This document shows positions 58,242-64,000 of a stretch of 64,000 nucleotides of DNA, piece by piece (position 1 is the stretch's first letter; each line of letters begins with the position of its first letter). The notes below the pieces were generated by a model. The model did not search any database and was not told where the DNA came from. It saw nothing but the letters and a program-made list of their open reading frames with translations. This DNA comes from Raphanus sativus (taxonomy: Eukaryota > Streptophyta > Magnoliopsida > Brassicales > Brassicaceae), in the NCBI RefSeq assembly GCF_000801105.2, contig NC_079517.1:9734001-9798000 (forward strand), given 5' to 3'. Made by a program: the position numbers and the translations under genes.

Positions 58242-59306
58242 ATGTCGTCTTCTTCAGGAAACCGAAGCAACAACAACGGAGCCTCTTCCTCTTACCCTCC
58301 TCCTCCCATCACTTCATCTCGTCTCTACATCGCGAACAAAGCTAAAGAGATCCTCGCAACACGCGACGCCGCAGGAATCACCAAACTCATCACCAACCTC
58401 TGCTACGCGAAAGAAGCAGACGAATCCTCTAACCTCCTCTACGAAACCTTCAAGAAGCATTTCCCGAATCTCCTAGCCGTCAAACTCATCCACGCGTACA
58501 GATTCATGACGACGACGACGGCGTTCCCCTCCTCCTCTCGCTCATGCGTTCGATCCTACTCCCTCGATCTCCTCACCTCGCTTCTCATCGACCTCGAAGA
58601 GTCTAACGTCGCGTTGAAAACAGAGGCGCTGAACGACATCAAAGAACATCTAAACGCTTGCCTTGCACAGCAAGAAACCTCCGATCGCGAGTTTAAACTC
58701 CTCACGAGAATCGTATCTCGCGTCTCCGTCGATTTCTTCATCGAGTCCATCCCGTGGGACGAGCTCTCCTCCTTCATCGTCTCTCTCGACGACAAGAAAA
58801 TGCTGCTGATGTTCGGCGAGTTACCGACCGTTCTCGACGAAGATTTCTTGAAGCCGTTGCTGGAGAATGATCTCGGTTTCAAGATCGTTAAAGGCTTGCT
58901 TGATCAAGATTGTGAAGAATGGTGTTTAGCTTTGGAAGCTGGGTTTAATCTGATGCTGCAGCTGATAAACTTGGAGAGGAAAGATTTGGTTTGGGATTCG
59001 GTTTACGCGATCGTGAGTTCGGTTTGGGAGATGGTTAACGTGAGGAAACGAGATGTGGTTGTGCGTAAAGGGCTGTTGAGGTTAGTGAGGAAAGTGCGTG
59101 GTGAAGCATTGAGGTTTCGTGGGGCTGAGTATGAGTTTGTGACGCGTTTGGCTTTGATGATTGAGAGAGTGGATGGACTTGGAGATGATACGAAGATTGC
59201 TGCGAAGATGATTCGTGATGTTCTTGATAGGTATTACATGGGAGGTACAGGGTTGGATTCTTCGGGTTTCATCCAGAGCCTGATTGGTACTCATCACTCT
59301 GCTTAA
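58242..59306 (+). CDS. DUF577-family protein
   Basis: A single exon of 354 aa. After a Ser/Asn/Pro-rich N-terminus come IANKAKEILATRDAAGITKL, TNLCYAKEADESSNLLYETF and KHFPNLLAVKLIHAYRF. These match my memory of the Brassicaceae-specific DUF577 proteins (such as At5g37410). The protein looks fully helical, ARM-like, with no catalytic motif, signal peptide or membrane segment. Function is unknown. DUF577 genes also flank eIF3j in Arabidopsis as far as I recall. Its last 78 codons and 3' flank are duplicated downstream at 61458-62603. Confidence 0.85.
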   Translation: MSSSSGNRSNNNGASSSYPPPPITSSRLYIANKAKEILATRDAAGITKLITNLCYAKEADESSNLLYETFKKHFPNLLAVKLIHAYRFMTTTTAFPSSSRSCVRSYSLDLLTSLLIDLEESNVALKTEALNDIKEHLNACLAQQETSDREFKLLTRIVSRVSVDFFIESIPWDELSSFIVSLDDKKMLLMFGELPTVLDEDFLKPLLENDLGFKIVKGLLDQDCEEWCLALEAGFNLMLQLINLERKDLVWDSVYAIVSSVWEMVNVRKRDVVVRKGLLRLVRKVRGEALRFRGAEYEFVTRLALMIERVDGLGDDTKIAAKMIRDVLDRYYMGGTGLDSSGFIQSLIGTHHSA

Positions 59307-60085
59307 ACCGATTCTGGGATTTAGGGTTTATGCGTTTTTGTAATTGGTTTTAGCTATTGAGAAGTCTATAACGTTTTGTTTTAACCTCAACGGATTCTGT
59401 TCTGTATGATGAATTGAAGAAGAGATTGTAGTTCACTTTAGTTTGCCAATGAGTCAAATATTAGTTAGCTTTATGTTTTCTTCAATCATGTTCAACGTTA
59501 TCTTAGCTTTGCTAAAGTAGATGAAAGGCGAAGAACAAACCAAAGAATTGAATCAATGATTTTTAGTGATCTTCTGAGTATACTTGTTATGAAGATGTAA
59601 AACATTAATTGGGATAGATTAGCATACTGTTTACTTGGTTCGACTTGGCTGTGTGTTTTTTCTGAGCTTGTGCTTCTTGAGTTTACGGGCCCTTTTAGAA
59701 GTTCTCATTCACACTCTACGTGTGCTTGCTTCACTGAAGCATTTTGATAATCGAAGATGTGTGCATTCTCCTCATTCTTTATCAATGCCCTGTGTACTTT
59801 TGATCCTCCAAAGATCATTGATGATTTGCACATTGATTAAGTGTTCTGATGCTTCCTCTTATGCTTTTAGGAAATATGCTCTCTCAGTTGCCTCGTATTC
59901 TGTCTTTGTACACATGAGTGAACTATCTTCTGCAAATAACATATGGTAATATTGAAGGGCCATCGTTTCCAAATCTGATACAATCGATTTTCTAAGCTTT
60001 CCAAGTTGTTCAAGTATCCAATCAGAGCTTCCGACACATCCGATTCTATTGCTCTGTTTTTCTTATTATTTCCTTCGTACTAAAC
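59070..60085 (+). repeat. segment duplicated at 61458-62603
   Basis: The 3' end of the DUF577 gene and about 780 bp of its 3' flank recur downstream of eIF3j at roughly 95% identity in the coding part. The copy has one extra block of about 160 bp (61757-61925) and a short extra stretch near 62173-62200. The homology begins at GGGCTGTTGAGG and ends at tgtactaaac. Confidence 0.9.
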
Positions 60086-60337
60086 AACACATTTTAAAAT
60101 AAAATTAATCTTTTTAAAAAATTTAAATATTTTTTTTAAAGAAAAAATTGAAAGAAGACCTAATTTGAAATAAGAAAGGAAGATCATATTCGGGACACTT
60201 GTGACCGGTTCGACCATATGAATCTAACCGAAGTGAGTAATAATTTGTGAGATTTCGGCTAGGCTATTCTCCTTTTTTTTTTTTGCTTAAAAAGGAAAGA
60301 CTTTAGAAAAAGACATAAATCTAAAGAGAAGAGGAAC

Positions 60338-60355
60338 TATATAAAAAAACCCTAA
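60338..60355 (+). promoter_or_regulatory. TATA box and telo box of eIF3j
   Basis: TATATAAA (60338-60345) is followed by AAACCCTAA (60347-60355), a telo box common upstream of plant translation genes. A leader intron probably spans 60483-60774 (CG|GTATGTT ... TTGACAG), consistent with a non-coding first exon. Confidence 0.5.
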
Positions 60356-60830
60356 ATCCACCGAAACCACGCACCCCACCCAGCCGTTTAAAAAGCCTAT
60401 CGCATCCTCCTTGCATCGGAGACCGATCTCATTCAAAGAACACGCTCCTTCATCTTCCTCGGCTGTATCTCTTCTTGTCTCGGTATGTTATCTTATTCAA
60501 AGGTTTCTTCTTTCGCTGCGTCTAGATCTCTGTTGTGTTTTTACTTAAATTGCCCAACCTTATGCTCTTTGCTTCTCGAATTGAGACTTATCTGTGTACG
60601 ATTTAGGTAAATTCTCATTAGATTTATTGATCTCCTTAGTTCATCATCAACTTATGCTCCAGAAACCCCATTAGATTTGTAGATTAGTATGCCCAATTTG
60701 CGTTGTGTTTCTCCTTATATTCAGAACAAGTATGTTTTGTCTGATTCTGATGCTTTATGTATATGTCTTGACAGGTTTTACAGTTGGATTCACATATCAG
60801 TATTTTTTTACTCGATAACTACTAGCAATT

Positions 60831-61492
60831 ATGGATGATTGGGGTAAGATTATACTTTAATGTCTCTTTATGTGTTTTTTTTATCTATAATCACATTACA
60901 AAATTGATTCACTTGCGCAAGTGTGAATCTTATTGGAGTTTGATTGCTTATAGTTTTTTTTTTATTTTTTTGATGATTTCAGAGGAGGAGCAGCTTGCAC
61001 CACTTCCAGCTAAAGTTGAGCTTAAAAGCAACTGGGATGACGAGGATGTAGATGAGAATGTAGATGAGAATGATATTAAGGACTCTTGGGAGGAGGATGA
61101 TGATGATGACAACGACGAACCTGCTCCGGTAAAGCCTGCTACGGACAAGGCTACTCCTAAGAAAGCAGCAGCCAAATCTGTTGAAAAGAAGGGCAAAGCA
61201 GCCGATGTTCCAAAAGAAGCACCAAAGGAAGAACCTTTGGATCCTATCTCTGAGAAACTTCGCTTGCAGAGGTAATATATAAATCTTCCCTTTACATATT
61301 TGTCCAGACAAGGTTTTATAAACAGACCAAAAACTCTGTGTTCTTATACATTTATGTTCTTTCTCTCACAGGCTTGTTGAAGAAGCTGACTACAAGCTAA
61401 CTGCTGAACTCTTTGGAACGAAGGGTGACGAGACAAAACTTGATGTGTTCATCCCCAGGGCTGTTGAGGTTAGTGAGGAAAGTGCGTGGTGA
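60831..61492 (+). CDS. eIF3 subunit J, truncated at the 3' end
   Basis: Exons 60831-60843, 60983-61271 and 61372-61492 encode 140 aa. The start MDDWEEEQLAPLP is the acidic motif that binds the RRM of eIF3b in characterised eIF3j proteins. It is followed by an acidic run and a Lys/Ala/Pro-rich linker, then EKLRLQRLVEEADYKLTAEL and FGTKGDETKLDVFIP. From there plant eIF3j normally continues for about 85 more residues. Here the sequence switches at about 61457 into a copy of the DUF577 gene, adding AVEVSEESAW and a stop. The product would keep the eIF3b-binding end and lose the helical core and C-terminal tail that contact the 40S ribosome. It may be a pseudogene or a dominant fragment. Arabidopsis has a second eIF3j (At5g37475), so loss may be tolerated. 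Confidence 0.85.
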
Positions 61493-61694
61493 GGCTTTGA
61501 GGTTTCGTGGGGCTGAGTATCAGTTCGTGTCGCGTTTGGCTTTGCTGATTAAGAGAGTGGATGGACTTGGAGATGATACGAAGATTGCTGCTAAGATGAT
61601 TCATGATGTTCTTGATAGGTATTACATGGGAGGTACAGGGTTGGATTCTTCGGGTTTCATCCAGAGCCTAATTGGTACTCATCACTCTGCTTAA
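61458..61694 (+). pseudogene. DUF577 gene, 3' fragment fused to eIF3j
   Basis: The last 78 codons of the DUF577 gene (GLLRLVRKVRGEALRFRGAE ... SLIGTHHSA) are present in a frame different from eIF3j and remain open to the stop at 61692-61694. About a dozen substitutions separate it from the source, six of them changing amino acids. There is no start codon or promoter of its own. Confidence 0.85.
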
Positions 61695-62603
61695 ACCGAT
61701 TCTGGGATTTAGGGTTTATGCACTTTTCTGTAATTGGTTTTCGTGAGAAGTCTATAATGTGGGATACGTTTTGAGTCAGTCCATTAATGAAATTGAAGCT
61801 GGAAAAGTATGCAAGCGTGTGCGTCAAGGTCTCTTGTTTCCAGAAGATGGAAATTTATAACTTTATGAAATGAATTTGATATATTTTCAAAAGCTTCGCT
61901 TTGTAGAATGTTTTTTTTTTAATCTTGTCTTAACCTCAACGGGTTCTGTTCTGTATGATGAATTGAAGAAGATATTGTAGTTCACCAAGTACATGAAAGG
62001 TGAAGAACAAACCAAATGATTGAATCAATGATTTTTGGTGGCATTCTCTTGATCTTATGAGTATACTTGTTATGAAGATGTAAAACATTAATTGGGATAG
62101 ATTAGCATACTGTTTACTTGGTTCGACTTGGCTGTGTGTTTTTTCTGAGCTTGTGCTTCTTGAGTTTACGGGCCTTTTGTGCATCAGCATTGCTATCTTT
62201 AGAAGTTCTCATTCACACTCTACGTGTGCTTGCTTCACTGAAGCCATTCTGATAATCCAAGATATATGTGCATTCTCCTTATTCTTTATCAATGCCAAGT
62301 TTACTTTTGATTCTCCAAAGATCATTGATGATTTGCACATTGATCAAGTGTTCCGATGCTTCCCCGTATGTTTTTAGAAAATATGCTGTCTCAGTTGCGT
62401 CACATTCTGTCGTTATACACATATGAGTAAATTATCTTCTGCAAATAACATATGGTAATATTGAAGGGCCATCGTTTCCAAATCTGGTACCATCGATTTT
62501 CTAAGCTTTCCAAGTTGTTCAAGTAATCCAATCAGGCAATCACAGCTTCTGACACATCCGATTCTATTGCTCTGGTTTTGTTGTTCTTCCCCTTTGTACT
62601 AAA

Positions 62604-64000
62604 CTAGATTTTGACCCGCACGCTCGTGCGGGTTTATTTTTATATAAGATATGTTGCTATTCGTTTTTATATCAATATTAAAGTTGGACAAATTAAAAAC
62701 TCAAATCCAAAAGATCGAATCGATCCCGATCCAAAAAGAAGTACCAAATCCGAACCGAAATTGATTAAATATCCAAATTATTCAAAATTTTGGTATTTAG
62801 AGAATTGAAACCGAAACCGAATCCGATCCGAACCGAAATACTTCAGATACCCGAATGTATCCGAAAGAGATTTATATACTTATATATATTATTTTTTAGA
62901 TTTAATGTGTATAAAAACATCCAGAATATATATTATACTTTTAAGTTGGTTTAAATTATTGATAATATATATAAATAGTCAAATGTAAATATCTAAAATA
63001 GTTAAAATATGCTCAAAACATCAAATTTTTTTGAAAATAATTACTGATTCTCTATCCAAATATTTAAATCAAACCAATTTATATGTTAAGTTTAGGTATT
63101 CTGACATATATTATTCAAATTTATATGTAATATATTATTTTATTTATATATTTTGAGAAATTTAAAGTACATAATAGATTTTAAAAATAATTTGAATGGA
63201 TTATCCGAACTCGAACTAACCCGCAAAGATCCCAATCGAATCCGAACTAAAACTTAGAAATATCCGAATGAGACTGAAATCTTTGACCCCGGGAACCCGA
63301 AACTCAAACAGACCTGAATCGAACCCGAATGGGTACCCTAACGTCCATCCCCAATTCATAGTCTATATTTTCCTTTAAAAAGAGAGCAAACATATAACTA
63401 TAGTATTTTATACGTACTATCGTATAAATAATCACATGTATTATTTTTAAAAATTTAACATGAAATATAAAATTCATAATTTAAGTTGGTATATAAAATT
63501 TGACTTTTATTGTTTTTTCCTTATATATATTTAAAACATTTGTTAATAGTGGTTATTGAAAAATATTTTAGTAAAAATAATTTTTTGAATATATGTATAT
63601 GTTGAATCATTTTTGATATAAATCAAATTTAAATTAGTATTTTGATTTGAAATATATATATATATATAAAATTAAATTTTGTTTTATGATTATTTTAGAC
63701 AAATTATATTTTTAGGTAATTTTCGTATATTTTAAAGTTGGCCCAAAATAATAATTTTTTTAATTTTTCTTAATAACATAAATTCATTATTTTCTTAATA
63801 TACTGCTATCTATATTTCCAATAACATTATATCTTTTTTTCTTACTGATATTTATGTTTCCAAATAAACTTTTTTTTTCTAAAATGTTGTCCATGTTTTC
63901 AAACAAACATTTTTTTTTCAAACTGCTATCCAAGTTTCCAAACAAACATTTCTTTTAAATTGTTATCCAAGTTTCCAAACAAACCTAATTTATACTTCAG
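62604..64000 (-). mobile_element. Helitron, cut by the window end
   Basis: On the minus strand the 3' end has hairpin CCCGCACGAGCGTGCGGG, TCAAAAT and CTAG (62607-62604), with A outside (62603). The body runs to the right edge and has tandem tgtttccaaacaaac repeats (about 63850-63984) like those near the 5' ends of other Helitrons here. The final bases (taatttatacttcag) match the sequence just inside those 5' ends, so the border should lie within about 20 bp beyond the window. Confidence 0.7.
62682..63351 (-). mobile_element. decayed hAT element inside the Helitron
   Basis: Read on the minus strand, the segment aligns by eye with the hAT element at 13781-14380: GGATGGACGTTAGGGTACCC at the start, ttcgggttcg-type repeats in both arms, and an AT-rich core with the same motifs. 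Ends and target duplication are mutated. Confidence 0.65.

Overview
The window is plant nuclear DNA from a Brassicaceae genome, most probably Brassica or Raphanus. It is AT-rich, its genes have GT-AG introns, and its intergenic space is filled with Helitrons, MITEs, SINE and LINE debris. The order of recognisable genes matches, from memory, Arabidopsis chromosome 1 around At1g66290 to At1g66060. That order is F-box/FBD genes, MYB20, two SBT3-type subtilases, TMK1, ZFP4, an NAD(P)-binding oxidoreductase, a DUF577 gene and eIF3j. Several genes I would expect between these are missing, which fits gene loss after the Brassica genome triplication.

Layout. 0.9-13.2 kb: a tandem array of three F-box/LRR/FBD genes, all on the plus strand. 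Copy 1 is broken by a one-base deletion, copy 2 has a damaged first exon, and copy 3 is intact (547 aa). They are separated by Helitrons, a LINE fragment and a SINE. 13.2-24.3 kb: no gene, but a well-preserved 600-bp hAT MITE, a foldback element with telomere-like arms, Stowaway and Emigrant-like MITEs, and Helitrons. 24.3-25.3 kb: MYB20 (minus). 26.1-34.1 kb: two intact eight-exon subtilase genes in divergent orientation, with a Helitron between them. 34.1-37.4 kb: a 470-bp unit repeated three times. 37.5-40.4 kb: TMK1 (minus). 40.4-55.2 kb: mostly transposon-derived DNA, plus a probable leader exon of ZFP4. 55.3-57.5 kb: ZFP4 and an oxidoreductase, tail to tail. 58.2-62.6 kb: a DUF577 gene, then a 3'-truncated eIF3j joined directly to a second, partial copy of the DUF577 gene. 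62.6-64.0 kb: a Helitron that runs off the window and contains a decayed hAT MITE.

The genes do not form a pathway. They include a lignin and secondary-wall regulator (MYB20), an auxin-linked receptor kinase (TMK1), extracellular proteases, a C2H2 repressor, putative SCF adaptor proteins and a translation factor.

The most unusual signals are five. (1) About fifteen tiny inserts, roughly 8-36 nt and mostly a short stem plus poly(A), each flanked by perfect or near-perfect 9-19 bp direct repeats. (2) Two foldback elements with 9-bp target duplications and telomere-like arms. (3) The eIF3j/DUF577 breakpoint. (4) An N-terminal extension and a basic insertion in the FBD region of the F-box family. 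(5) Loss of the usual EKP lysine in the oxidoreductase. All exon models and coordinates were derived by eye from splice sites, reading phase and comparison of paralogues.
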